From: Phycisphaera sp.
Lineage (GTDB): Bacteria; Planctomycetota; Phycisphaerae; Phycisphaerales; SM1A02
Assembly (NCBI GenBank): GCA_016124975.1
Contig: WGMP01000013.1
Coordinates: forward strand, 1 to 64,000
DNA: 64,000 bases
Direction of reading: 5' to 3'
Of this stretch, positions 55,903 through 64,000 are shown piece by piece. Each line of letters opens with the position of its first letter. Positions within the stretch are counted from its first letter, which is position 1. The position numbers were made by a program, and so were the translations under genes. The notes under the pieces were generated by a model that saw nothing but the letters and a program-made list of their open reading frames with translations, made no database searches and was not told where the DNA came from.

Positions 55903-55972
55903 GCCGAGGGTAGCCGAGGGCAGCCGAGGAGGGCAGCCGAGGAGGGCAGCCGAGGAGGGTGCCGAGGAGGGC
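55903..55972. repeat. 10-13-bp tandem repeat upstream of coaB
   Basis: Six starts of GCCGAG at 55903, 55913, 55923, 55936, 55949 and 55961, giving units of 10, 10, 13, 13 and 12 bp (GCCGAGGAGGGCA type). The first unit carries GGTA instead of GGCA, and this creates the TACCCT hexamer read on the minus strand just before the coaB start. Confidence 0.9.
55907..55912 (-). promoter_or_regulatory. Candidate -10 for coaB (TACCCT) inside the tandem array
   Basis: TACCCT on the minus strand, 6 nt before the ATG at 55900. It exists only because one repeat unit differs by a single base from its neighbours. Confidence 0.4.
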
Positions 55973-56014
55973 GCCCGTCAGCCGCTGCAGGTTGCGGCGG
56001 AGGCGACGAACGGC

Positions 56015-56020
56015 GATACT
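56015..56020 (+). promoter_or_regulatory. Candidate -10 for the pilus block (GATACT)
   Basis: GATACT lies about 80 nt before the pilB start. An mRNA starting near 56027 would have a leader of about 70 nt. Confidence 0.3.
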
Positions 56021-56099
56021 GCAATGCTCCCGTCCGTCTGGCGGGAGGGCCCGCGCCCGAGCGCCTTCGGCGGGGCGGCATGACTTCGGAGACGCGACC

Positions 56100-57863
56100 T
56101 TGGCCAAGCGCAGCAAGAAGAAAATCGGCGAGATCCTGATCGAGCAGGGCGCCGTCGGACAGGCCCAGCTCGTCTCCGCCATCAACGAGGCCAAGTCCTC
56201 GGGGAAGCGGGTCGGCGAGGTCCTGATCGAGCAGGGGACCTGCAACGAGAAGCAGATCGCCAAGGCCCTCGCCGAGCAGTTCGGGGTCGAGTTCATCGAC
56301 CTCGAGAAGCCCGAGGCCCTCACCAAGATCGACCGCGGCCTCCTGAAGGAGGACCTCCAGCGCAAGTACTCGGTGCTGCCCCTCCGCAAGGAGCGCGGGA
56401 CGCTCCTCCTCTGCGTGCACGACCCGCTCGAGATCGAGGCGTTCGACCTGATCGGCATGGTCGCGGGCGGCCGAGCCGACGTGGGCGCCATCTCGACGCG
56501 CAGCCAGATCACGGGCTTCATCTCGGGCGACCAGAGCGGCCCCGACCTCTCGCGCTCGCGCCTCGTGACCGCGTCGATGGACTCGACCGTCGACAAGTCG
56601 ATGGACCGCTCGCAGGACCGCTCGCAGGACAGGTCGATGGACCGCTCGCTCGACTCCGACGCGAACGAGTCCGGCATCGTGCGCCTCGTCGAGCGCATGA
56701 TCGTCGAGGCCGTCACCGGCCGCGCGAGCGACATCCACATCGAGCCGCGCAAGGACAATGTCCTCCTGCGCTACCGCATCGACGGCGTGTGCATCGAGCG
56801 CGACCTCATCCCGAAGTCGATGCAGAACCAGCTGCTTGCGCGCGTCAAGCTGATGGCGGGCGTGAACATCTCCGAGCGCCGTGTGCCGCAGGACGGCCGC
56901 ATCAAGCAGACGATCGACGGAAAGGTCGTCGACTTCCGCGTCTCGAGCTGCCCCGCGGTCCACGGCGAGAGCATCGTCCTCCGCATCCTCCGCCCCGACA
57001 GCGCGCGCATCGGCCTCGCGGGCCTCGGCTTCGAGCAGGACAACCTCGACAACTTCAACAAGATCATCCGCCGCCCGAACGGCATCTTCCTCGTCACGGG
57101 CCCCACGGGCTCGGGCAAGACGACGACGCTCTACTCGGCGCTCAACGACCTCAACGCGCCCGACCGCAAGATCATCACGGCCGAGGATCCCGTCGAGTAC
57201 GCCTTCAAGGGCATCAACCAGGTGCAGGTGCGCGACCACATCGGCCTCACCTTCTCGACGATCCTGAAGTCGATGCTGCGCCAGGCGCCGAACATCATCC
57301 TCGTCGGCGAAATCCGAGATCGCGAAGTCGCCGACATCGCCATCCAGGCGGCGCTCACGGGCCACATGGTGTTCTCGACGCTCCACACGAACGACGCCCC
57401 GAGCGCGATCACGCGACTCATCGACATGGGCGTGAAGCCGTTCCTCGTGGCGAGCTCGATCCAGGCGGTCATGGGCCAGCGCCTCGTCCGCATTCTGTGC
57501 GAGAAGTGCAAGGCGCCCGAGGACAACCCCGACCGCAAGGTGCTCCGCCTCATCGGCATGACCGAGGAAGAGGTCGCGCGCGGCGGCATGATGAAGGCCG
57601 TCGGCTGCCAGGCCTGCGGCGGCACGGGCTACCGCGGCCGTCGCGCCATCTTCGAGCTGATGAAGATGAACCCCGAGATCCGCGACCTCGCGTTCAACCG
57701 CTCGAGCGTCGGCAAGCTCCGCGCGGCGGCCGTGCGCGGCGGCATGCGCAGCCTCGTCGAGGACGGCAAGATCAAGATCCTCCGCGGCATGACGACGCCC
57801 GTCGAGATCGCGAACTTCGCGCAGATCGAGGGGTTCTCGCCTGAAGAGATCCACGCGACCTGA
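56100..57863 (+). CDS. pilB: PilB/GspE-type pilus or secretion assembly ATPase (first copy)
   Basis: 587 residues. It has an N-terminal GspE-N domain (about 5-150), then a 25-residue Ser/Asp/Met/Arg/Gln repeat linker (about 159-187), then a second N domain and the ATPase: Walker A GPTGSGKTTT, Asp box and Walker B (IILVGEIRD), His box, and the zinc tetracysteine CEKCK...GCQACG near 460-505. It powers pilus or pseudopilus extension. The start is TTG at 56100 with GGAG 8 nt upstream; no ATG in frame fits. It is followed by pilT after 92 bp. Confidence 0.93.
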   Translation: MAKRSKKKIGEILIEQGAVGQAQLVSAINEAKSSGKRVGEVLIEQGTCNEKQIAKALAEQFGVEFIDLEKPEALTKIDRGLLKEDLQRKYSVLPLRKERGTLLLCVHDPLEIEAFDLIGMVAGGRADVGAISTRSQITGFISGDQSGPDLSRSRLVTASMDSTVDKSMDRSQDRSQDRSMDRSLDSDANESGIVRLVERMIVEAVTGRASDIHIEPRKDNVLLRYRIDGVCIERDLIPKSMQNQLLARVKLMAGVNISERRVPQDGRIKQTIDGKVVDFRVSSCPAVHGESIVLRILRPDSARIGLAGLGFEQDNLDNFNKIIRRPNGIFLVTGPTGSGKTTTLYSALNDLNAPDRKIITAEDPVEYAFKGINQVQVRDHIGLTFSTILKSMLRQAPNIILVGEIRDREVADIAIQAALTGHMVFSTLHTNDAPSAITRLIDMGVKPFLVASSIQAVMGQRLVRILCEKCKAPEDNPDRKVLRLIGMTEEEVARGGMMKAVGCQACGGTGYRGRRAIFELMKMNPEIRDLAFNRSSVGKLRAAAVRGGMRSLVEDGKIKILRGMTTPVEIANFAQIEGFSPEEIHAT

Positions 57864-57955
57864 GACCTTCCCTCACACCCCGACCCCCGCCCCAGCCACG
57901 CGGCGTCCACCGCGAGCGACTTCCAGACACGATCACTTCCATTGCGAGCATTTCC

Positions 57956-59071
57956 ATGTCGACCATGCAGATTGACCGTCTTCTCGACAGCATCGTCACC
58001 CTCGGGGCGTCGGACCTGCACATCTCGACGGGCCGCCCGCCGACGATCCGCCTGCACGGCAGCCTGAAGAGCCTTGCGACGAAGACGATCGAGCCCGACG
58101 ACGCGACGGCGCTCATGAAGTCGATCACGCCTGAGAAGAACCAGGCCGAGCTCGCCGAGATGGGCGGCACCGACTTCGGCTTCAGCTTCCAGGGCCGCGC
58201 GCGCTTCCGCGTGTCTGTCTTCCGCCAGCGCCAGCACATCTCGATGGTGCTTCGACTGATCCCGAACAAGCTGCTCTCGTTCGACGAGATCGGTCTCCCC
58301 AAGATCGTCGAGGAGCTCTGCCGCCGTCCGCGCGGCCTCTTCCTCGTGACGGGCCCGACGGGTTCGGGCAAGTCGACCACCCTCGCCTCGATGGTGAACT
58401 GGATCAACGAGTTCTACGACCGCCACATCGTGACGATCGAGGACCCGATCGAGTACTACCACTACCACAAGAAGTCGGTCGTGAACCAGCGCGAGGTCGG
58501 ACAGGATGTGCCGAGCTTCGCCGAGGCGCTCCGCCGCGTGCTCCGCTCCGACCCCGACGTGATCCTCGTCGGCGAAATGCGAGACCTCGAGACGATCGAG
58601 TCCGCGATCCGCGCGGCCGAGACGGGCCACCTCGTGTTCGGCACCCTCCACACCTCGGGCGCGGCCAGCACCATCAACCGAGTCATCGACGCCTTCCCCG
58701 TGAGCCAGCAGGAGCAGGTCCGCGTCCAGCTGTCGACCTCGCTCATCGCGGTGCTCTCGCAGCAGCTGTGCGCCCGCGCCGACAAGCCCGGGCGCTGCGC
58801 GGCCTACGAGTTCCTCGTGGTCACGCCCGCGATCTCGAACCTCATCCGCGAGAACAAGACCTTCCGCATCGACTCGGCCATCCAGACTGGCCGCAAGTTC
58901 GGCATGCAACTCCTCGACGACCACCTCTGGAAGCTCTACGCCGACGGCAAGGTCTCCGCGGAGGAGGTCATCGACAAGTGCAAGAACCCCGGCGACATGA
59001 AGGACAAGATCCATCGTGCGGGCGGGGTGATCGGACGCACGGAACTCGATTCGGACCACGATGCGGGCTGA
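57956..59071 (+). CDS. pilT: Twitching-motility retraction ATPase PilT
   Basis: 371 residues, the usual PilT size. Features: ASDLHISTGRPPTIRLHGSL at the N-terminus, Walker A GPTGSGKST (about 140), Walker B VILVGEMRDLETIESAIRAA, the His box HLVFGTLHTSGAASTINRVI, and the C-terminal AYEFLVVTPAISNLIRENKT (PilT AIRNLIRE-like motif). It depolymerises pili and so argues for a true retractile type IV pilus, not only secretion. Two in-frame ATGs (57956 and 57962) are possible starts. Confidence 0.95.
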   Translation: MSTMQIDRLLDSIVTLGASDLHISTGRPPTIRLHGSLKSLATKTIEPDDATALMKSITPEKNQAELAEMGGTDFGFSFQGRARFRVSVFRQRQHISMVLRLIPNKLLSFDEIGLPKIVEELCRRPRGLFLVTGPTGSGKSTTLASMVNWINEFYDRHIVTIEDPIEYYHYHKKSVVNQREVGQDVPSFAEALRRVLRSDPDVILVGEMRDLETIESAIRAAETGHLVFGTLHTSGAASTINRVIDAFPVSQQEQVRVQLSTSLIAVLSQQLCARADKPGRCAAYEFLVVTPAISNLIRENKTFRIDSAIQTGRKFGMQLLDDHLWKLYADGKVSAEEVIDKCKNPGDMKDKIHRAGGVIGRTELDSDHDAG

Positions 59072-59304
59072 GTCTGGACGCGCTCGGAGCCCTTCGTGCG
59101 GTCGCGGTCTGGCCGCGCCCCGAAGCGCGTCCGAACCGCGTTCTTCGGCTGCGGGCCGTACGCAGCAATCCAAGTGTCCACACCTCCACCCCCGTTGCGC
59201 CGCGATGCCGGGGGGGTGCGCGTGCCGTATAGCACGCAGTGGGAGCGTCGCCGCACGGTGCGGCGGGGCGAGTCTGGCCAGTCGCGGCCGATCCGAGTGA
59301 CCCG

Positions 59305-61077
59305 ATGTCCATCATCTCGACTGAGCAGGAGCAGCTTCTCACGATCCTCAAGGGAGCCCGCATCGGGCGCGCCTTGCGGAAGCTCGGCTACATCACGCGC
59401 GAGCAGGCTGAGGAAGCGGCCGCGCTCCAGCTCGAGGGTCGGAAGGGCGAGCTGCTCGGCCAGATCCTCGTCAGCCTCGGCCGCTGCGACCAGCGCGCCG
59501 TCGACCACGCGCTCGCGGTCACCAAGGGCATGGCGTATGTCGACCTCGACAAGTTCGACATCTCCCAGGACGCCATCAACGCCGTGGACGCGCGCCTCGT
59601 GCGCATGGGGCAGTTCGCGCCCGTCGATGTGGACATCGCGGCGCGCCGTCTCGTGATCGCCGTCAAGGATGTGAACAACTTCGGCGCCGCCGACAACCTC
59701 AAGCAGATGGGCAACTGGCGGCGGGTCACCGTCGTGGTCGCGCCCGCTGCGCAGGTCGACCGCATCATCGCCGAGAAGTATCCCGAGCGCGGCGGCGGAG
59801 GGGCCTCCGCGCTCGAGGGGATCGGAGAGGGCGGCGCGGCGGTCTCCGTCCTCGAGGGCCGCGGCGAGTCTCTCGACCTCGCGTCGCTGGAGATGGCGGC
59901 GAACGACAACGCGGTCGTGCAGCTTGTGCAGCGCCTGCTTCTCGTCGCCATCGAGGACAAGGCGAGCGACATCCACCTCGAGCCCTTCGAGGACGAGTTC
60001 AAGGTGCGCTACCGCATCGACGGCGTCCTCTACGACATGCATGCGCCAGCGAAGTCGCTGGCGACGGCGCTCGTCTCGCGCGTGAAGGTCATGTCGAAGC
60101 TCGACATCGCCGAGCGCCGCCTCCCGCAGGACGGCCGCATCGAGTTCATGCTGCCGACGGGGCCGATCGACCTCCGCGTCGCCGTGCTTCCCACGATGTT
60201 CGGCGAGTCGGTGGTGCTCCGTATCCTCGACCGCTCGAATGTGCAGCTCTCGCTCGACAAGGTCGGCATGGCGCCCGACGACCTCGAGAGGTTCCGCACG
60301 CTGATCAACAAGCCGAACGGCATCGTCGTCGTCACGGGCCCGACGGGCTCGGGCAAGACGACCACGCTCTACGCAGCGCTCAACGAGCTGAACGACCCGG
60401 GCGTCAAGATCCTCACCGCGGAGGATCCCGTCGAGTACGACGTGCAGGGCCTCATCCAGTGCCAGGTCAACCTCGAGCAGGAGCTGACCTTCGCGAAGCT
60501 CCTCCGAAGCTTCCTCCGCCAGGACCCCGACATCATCCTCGTCGGCGAAATCCGTGACCTCGAGACCGCGCAGATCGCCATCCAGGCATCGCTGACGGGC
60601 CACCTCGTGCTCACCACGCTCCACACGAACGACGCGCCGAGCACCATCCTGCGTCTCGTCGACCTCGGAGTGGAGACCTTCCTCCTCACCGCGACGATCG
60701 AGGCGATCGTGGCGCAGCGGCTCGTGCGCCGCGTGTGCGTGAAGTGCAAGGAGGCGTACACGCCCAACGAGGAGCAGCTGATGGAGCTCGCGCTCCGTCC
60801 GCGCGACGTCGAGGGCAAGCAGTTCTACCGAGGCCGCGGCAAGGGCTGCGACTTCTGCCGTCGCTCGGGCTACAAGGGCCGAAAGGGCCTCTACGAGATC
60901 ATGGCGATGGACGACGACCTGCGCGAACTCGTCATGAAGCAGGCCTCGACCTCCGTGCTCAGGCAGGAAGCCAAGAAGCGCGGCATGCGCACCCTCCGCG
61001 AGGCGGGCCTCAACGCGATCTACAACGGCGAGACCACGATCGACGAGGTCGTGCGCGAGACGATGACGGACGAGTGA
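59305..61077 (+). CDS. PilB/GspE-type assembly ATPase (second copy)
   Basis: 590 residues. It has the same plan as the first copy: N1 domain (LLTILKGARIGRALRKLGYI), a Gly-rich linker near 170-185 (ERGGGGASALEGIGEGG), Walker A GPTGSGKTTT, ILTAEDPVEYDVQGLIQCQV, IILVGEIRDLETAQIAIQAS and zinc cysteines CVKCK...GCDFCRRSGYKGRKG. It differs enough from the first to be an older duplicate. The ATG at 59305 is chosen; 22 residues of open frame upstream look noncoding. Its last codons and stop are copied in a tandem array. Confidence 0.93.
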   Translation: MSIISTEQEQLLTILKGARIGRALRKLGYITREQAEEAAALQLEGRKGELLGQILVSLGRCDQRAVDHALAVTKGMAYVDLDKFDISQDAINAVDARLVRMGQFAPVDVDIAARRLVIAVKDVNNFGAADNLKQMGNWRRVTVVVAPAAQVDRIIAEKYPERGGGGASALEGIGEGGAAVSVLEGRGESLDLASLEMAANDNAVVQLVQRLLLVAIEDKASDIHLEPFEDEFKVRYRIDGVLYDMHAPAKSLATALVSRVKVMSKLDIAERRLPQDGRIEFMLPTGPIDLRVAVLPTMFGESVVLRILDRSNVQLSLDKVGMAPDDLERFRTLINKPNGIVVVTGPTGSGKTTTLYAALNELNDPGVKILTAEDPVEYDVQGLIQCQVNLEQELTFAKLLRSFLRQDPDIILVGEIRDLETAQIAIQASLTGHLVLTTLHTNDAPSTILRLVDLGVETFLLTATIEAIVAQRLVRRVCVKCKEAYTPNEEQLMELALRPRDVEGKQFYRGRGKGCDFCRRSGYKGRKGLYEIMAMDDDLRELVMKQASTSVLRQEAKKRGMRTLREAGLNAIYNGETTIDEVVRETMTDE

Positions 61078-61111
61078 GTGGACCGACGAGTGAGTGACCG
61101 ACGAGTGAGCG
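61065..61111. repeat. 15-16-bp tandem repeat over the stop codon
   Basis: Three units of the form GACCGACGAGTGAGTG, with GACGAG at 61069, 61085 and 61100. The first unit contains the Asp-Glu-stop end of the second assembly ATPase (TGA at 61075-61077); the other two are noncoding copies that keep GACGAGTGA. Confidence 0.88.
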
Positions 61112-61193
61112 GGCCGCCGAACGAGCCGACCAACACACCTGATTGACCGAGGCCGCGCACGCGGCCGACCCGAGACGAATCACGGAGCACACC

Positions 61194-62486
61194 ATGCCCA
61201 CCTACGCGTACGACGCGATGAACAACGCAGGCAAGAAGACCTCAGGAACGGTCGAGGCCACCACCGCCGAGGAGGCGGTGAAGAAGATCCGTTCGCAGGG
61301 GCTCTTCCCGAGCAGCGTGAAGGAGCAGAAGGTCGCGGGCGGCACGGGCGGCGGCGGCGCCAAGAAGGTGCGCGACGTCAAGAAGAAGAAGAAGGGGTTC
61401 AACATCTCCTTCGGCGGCGTGAGCACCAAGAAGCTCACGCTCTTCACGCGCCAGCTGTCGACGCTGCAGGACGCAGGCCTGCCGCTTCTCCGCTCGATCC
61501 AGATCCTCGAGAGCCAGCAGCGCCCCGGCGCCCTGAAGAATGTGCTCCAGGGCGTGGCCGAGGAGGTCGAGTCGGGCACCAGCCTCTCGGAGTCGATGGC
61601 GAAGTTCCCGCGCTGCTTCGACCGCCTCTACACCAAGATGGTGGCGGCGGGCGAGGTCGGCGGCGTGCTCGATGTGATCCTCCAGCGTCTCGCGGAGTTC
61701 ATGGAGAAGGGCCAGCGCCTCAAGCGGCGCATCATCGGCGCCCTCATCTATCCCGCGGTCGTCATCTTCATCGCCGTCCTCATCGTGACGGGCATCATGT
61801 ACTTCGTCATCCCGAAGTTCCAGGAGATCTTCGAGGACTTCGACGTGAAGCTTCCGCAGCTCACGATCTTCATGATCAACAGCTCGAAGTGGGTCGCGGG
61901 CACGGCGTCGAAGGACCAGGTGGTGCCGGGCGCGATCTGGGTGCTCTGTTCTCCCATCATCATCTTCCTGTTCTTCAAGCTGATCAGGAAGACGAACCCT
62001 GGAAGGGCGGTGACCGACATCATCGTGCTGCGCGTGCCCGTGATCGGGACGCTCTTGAGAAAGACGGCGATCGCGCGCTTCACGCGGACGCTGGGAACGC
62101 TCATCAGCGCGGGCGTGCCCATCCTCGAGGCGATCCTCATCACCCGCGACACCTCGGGCAACTATGTGTTCGAGCGCGCGCTCACCAAGGTCCATGACTC
62201 GATCCGCGAGGGCGAGACCTTCGCCGTGCCGCTGCGCGAGGCCAAGGTCTGCGATGCCATCGTCGTCAACATGATCGACGTCGGCGAGGAGACGGGCGAC
62301 CTCGATGTGATGCTCATGAAGATCGCCGACAACTACGACGAAGAAGTCGATGTCGCGGTCGCGAGCCTCCTGTCGCTCCTCGAGCCGTTCATGGTCGTCA
62401 TCCTCGGCGGCATCGTGCTCATCATCGTCCTCGCGCTCTTCCTTCCGCTCGTCTCCATGATCGAGTCGGTGTCGGGCGGCAAGTGA
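61194..62486 (+). CDS. pilC: Type IV pilus / type II secretion inner-membrane protein PilC (GspF)
   Basis: 430 residues. A short N-terminal PTYAYDAMNNAGKKTSGTVE segment and two T2SSF domains (about 80-200 and 285-405) with three membrane helices: ALIYPAVVIFIAVLIVTGIM, WVLCSPIIIFLFFKLI and VVILGGIVLIIVLALFLPL. Family motifs: FTRQLSTLQDAGLPLLRSIQ and FTRTLGTLISAGVPILEAI. It is the platform on which the ATPases act. The ATG at 61194 is set by the family N-terminus. Confidence 0.95.
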   Translation: MPTYAYDAMNNAGKKTSGTVEATTAEEAVKKIRSQGLFPSSVKEQKVAGGTGGGGAKKVRDVKKKKKGFNISFGGVSTKKLTLFTRQLSTLQDAGLPLLRSIQILESQQRPGALKNVLQGVAEEVESGTSLSESMAKFPRCFDRLYTKMVAAGEVGGVLDVILQRLAEFMEKGQRLKRRIIGALIYPAVVIFIAVLIVTGIMYFVIPKFQEIFEDFDVKLPQLTIFMINSSKWVAGTASKDQVVPGAIWVLCSPIIIFLFFKLIRKTNPGRAVTDIIVLRVPVIGTLLRKTAIARFTRTLGTLISAGVPILEAILITRDTSGNYVFERALTKVHDSIREGETFAVPLREAKVCDAIVVNMIDVGEETGDLDVMLMKIADNYDEEVDVAVASLLSLLEPFMVVILGGIVLIIVLALFLPLVSMIESVSGGK

Positions 62487-62584
62487 CAGTGGCGGCCCGA
62501 AGGCAGCAGGAAGCGGGGGCGGTTCGCCGCCCCTCGCTCCGAAGGCGGGATGTTGCGGCCGAAAGGCCCCAGTCAGGAGATTCC

Positions 62585-63661
62585 ATGCATCGCGAACCGA
62601 GCCCATTCCATCACGCGCGCGCCCGTCGGGCGGGCTTCACGCTCACGGAGCTCCTCGTGGTGGTCGCGATCATCGTGATCCTCATCGGGTCCCTCGTGGT
62701 CGCGCTCGGCGCGGCCGCGAAGCGCGCCCAGGCCGCGAACACGACCGCGCTCATGAACGCGATCTCGACGGGCCTCGGAAAGTTCGAGGGCGACTTCGGC
62801 TATCTACCGCCCGTGCTCGGCCCGCGTGACACGGGCGCGCCTGCGGAGGGCCGCGGCCGTGATGTGGTGCGCATCGGCGATGTCGGCTCGGGCGGCGTCG
62901 TGCAGCGCCAGCAGGACTGGCTCTCCTACACCACGCTCGCCGAGTATCTCATCGGCTACGGCCACCGCGGTCAGGACGGCTACGGCCGCGTTCCGGGTGG
63001 CGCAGCGGGCCCAGGCGACCGCGAGGCGCCGCCGTTCGGCATCCGCTCGCCAGGGCCCGACGGCGCGTTCGGCTCGATCGACTCGCCGCAGCCCGCGCTC
63101 GCCGCGAACCCCGCCTTCCGAGGCTACTACCGCGCGCGGAACCCCGCGCGCCTCGCCACGCCTCCCGCGATCAACAACACGAACTGGAACACCCAGCCCG
63201 TCGAGGGCCGCGTCTTCGGGCCCTACATCGACCAGATCGACGACCGCCTTCTCGGCGGCGTCACGGGCTACCAGGCGAACGGTCGACCGACGATCGTGAC
63301 CGCCGACCAAGGCGTGCCCAACTTCGACCAGCTTCCGAAGGTCCTCCTCGACTACTGGGGTGAGCCGATCGCCTACTACCGCCGGCCCTACGGAGGCGAC
63401 GACCTGCGCAGCACGGTCTCCGACGCGAACGGCAACCTCGCGAACCTCGGCGACATCTATGTGCTCCGCGGCTGGGAGATCGCGCCAGGCGACCAGGCTG
63501 TGGGCGCTCCCGACGCCTCGGGCGACGACAGCTCGAGCGCGCACCTGAAGGGCGCGTCGTTCGCCCTCGTCTCGACGGGCCCAGACCGCTCGTTCAACCG
63601 CGCCGTGCGCCGCGACGACCCCGAGTTTAACAAGGACAACATCGTGCAGACGGGCCGCTGA
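62585..63661 (+). CDS. Type IV pilin/pseudopilin-like protein with prepilin signal
   Basis: 358 residues. The prepilin cleavage site is G/FTLTELLVVVAIIVIL, with Glu5 of the mature protein; the hydrophobic helix follows directly. The 17-residue leader is basic. The rest is a large globular part rich in Gly, Pro and Asp, as in GspG/GspH-like planctomycete pseudopilins. AGGAG lies 5 nt before the ATG. Which of the two adjacent pseudopilins is major cannot be told. Confidence 0.88.
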   Translation: MHREPSPFHHARARRAGFTLTELLVVVAIIVILIGSLVVALGAAAKRAQAANTTALMNAISTGLGKFEGDFGYLPPVLGPRDTGAPAEGRGRDVVRIGDVGSGGVVQRQQDWLSYTTLAEYLIGYGHRGQDGYGRVPGGAAGPGDREAPPFGIRSPGPDGAFGSIDSPQPALAANPAFRGYYRARNPARLATPPAINNTNWNTQPVEGRVFGPYIDQIDDRLLGGVTGYQANGRPTIVTADQGVPNFDQLPKVLLDYWGEPIAYYRRPYGGDDLRSTVSDANGNLANLGDIYVLRGWEIAPGDQAVGAPDASGDDSSSAHLKGASFALVSTGPDRSFNRAVRRDDPEFNKDNIVQTGR

Positions 63662-63691
63662 CGCTCGACGGCACGCGCCACTGGAACCGCC

Positions 63692-64000
63692 ATGGACCGA
63701 ACCAACCGACAACTCCCGACCGAGGCCCGCGCGCGCGGCTTCACGCTGATCGAGCTCCTCGTCGTGCTCGGCATCATCGTCCTCCTCGCGAGCCTGGTGC
63801 TTGCGGTGTCGGGCAGCGTGATCCGCGCAAGCGAAGAGCGCGCTACGCGCAACACGCTTGAGATCCTGAACGCGGCCACCGAGGAGTTCGAGCGCACGCT
63901 CGATCGGCGCGTGACCTACCGCCATGCGGCGACGGTGAACGGGATCACGGCCGATCCGACGACGGTCGGCGGTATCTCGCAGCGCTACGACATCGACGGT
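63692..64000 (+). CDS. Second pilin/pseudopilin-like protein (cut by window end)
   Basis: The first 103 codons are visible. There is a basic leader, then G/FTLIELLVVLGIIVLLAS with Glu5, a normal class III prepilin signal. The visible globular part (YRHAATVNGITADPTTVGGI) is not assigned. It starts 30 bp after the preceding pseudopilin and continues past the window. Confidence 0.88.
   Translation, partial: MDRTNRQLPTEARARGFTLIELLVVLGIIVLLASLVLAVSGSVIRASEERATRNTLEILNAATEEFERTLDRRVTYRHAATVNGITADPTTVGGISQRYDIDG

Noticed and set aside
54978..57854. 958-codon minus-strand open frame across coaB and pilB
   Set aside because: It lies opposite pilB and in a different frame from coaB; no motif.
59217..59237. 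GCGTGC/GCACGC stem upstream of the second ATPase as a terminator
   Set aside because: A 6-bp stem without a T-tract lying 70 nt before a start codon; too weak to call.

Overview
This is a GC-rich bacterial chromosome window with an outer membrane (BamD, LptE, TonB/ExbBD, TonB-dependent receptor), a flagellum, a type IV pilus or type II secretion-like system, and secreted proteins that end in dockerin-type Ca-binding repeats (DLNGDGxVNASDLG...LLxxWG). That ending, together with DUF1080, Gfo/Idh/MocA, choice-of-anchor B and FGE-like secreted proteins, suggests a planctomycete of the class Phycisphaerae. This is inference from gene content; there is no rRNA gene in the window.

Layout. 342-7451: a lipoprotein, a two-HTH regulator, ftsH, the coupled pair bamD-lptE, and a lipid-kinase-like gene. 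7578-20973: a flagellar block on the + strand, with a candidate sigma-28 promoter, then fliL, fliN, fliO, fliP, fliQ, fliR, flhB, flhA, flhF, flhG, a small membrane protein, and a FliA/WhiG-type sigma factor followed by a terminator; fliM is not here. 21217-26178: a DUF1080 protein, a beta-helix/dockerin protein and a secreted helical protein. 26517-35360: a TonB-dependent receptor followed by a complete TonB2-type energy module (DUF3450 protein, TtpC-like ExbB, ExbB, ExbD, TonB, TPR protein). 35528-38594 (minus): hicB-hicA, a CoA-transferase B subunit without its A partner, and a Uup-type ABC-F protein. 38708-46618: an ALDH7 dehydrogenase, thiS-thiG, then lipoprotein, NHL protein, YtkA-like lipoprotein and di-heme peroxidase. 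46957-51441: a choice-of-anchor B/dockerin protein and an FGE-like plus Gfo/Idh pair. 51491-55900 (minus): msrBA-apbE, tRNA-Leu(UAA), a 6-phosphogluconate dehydrogenase and a stand-alone CoaB. 56100-64000: two PilB/GspE ATPases with PilT between them, PilC and two pseudopilins, the last cut by the window end.

Two features run through the window. First, many first genes lack a Shine-Dalgarno sequence and instead have a TAnnnT -10 hexamer 6-11 nt before the ATG, which points to frequent leaderless transcription. Second, short tandem arrays (6-18 bp units) sit exactly at gene boundaries. Some copy a stop codon (51433, 61065), one copies a start region (19791), and one carries a promoter -10 (55903). 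These boundary minisatellites are the most unusual thing seen here.
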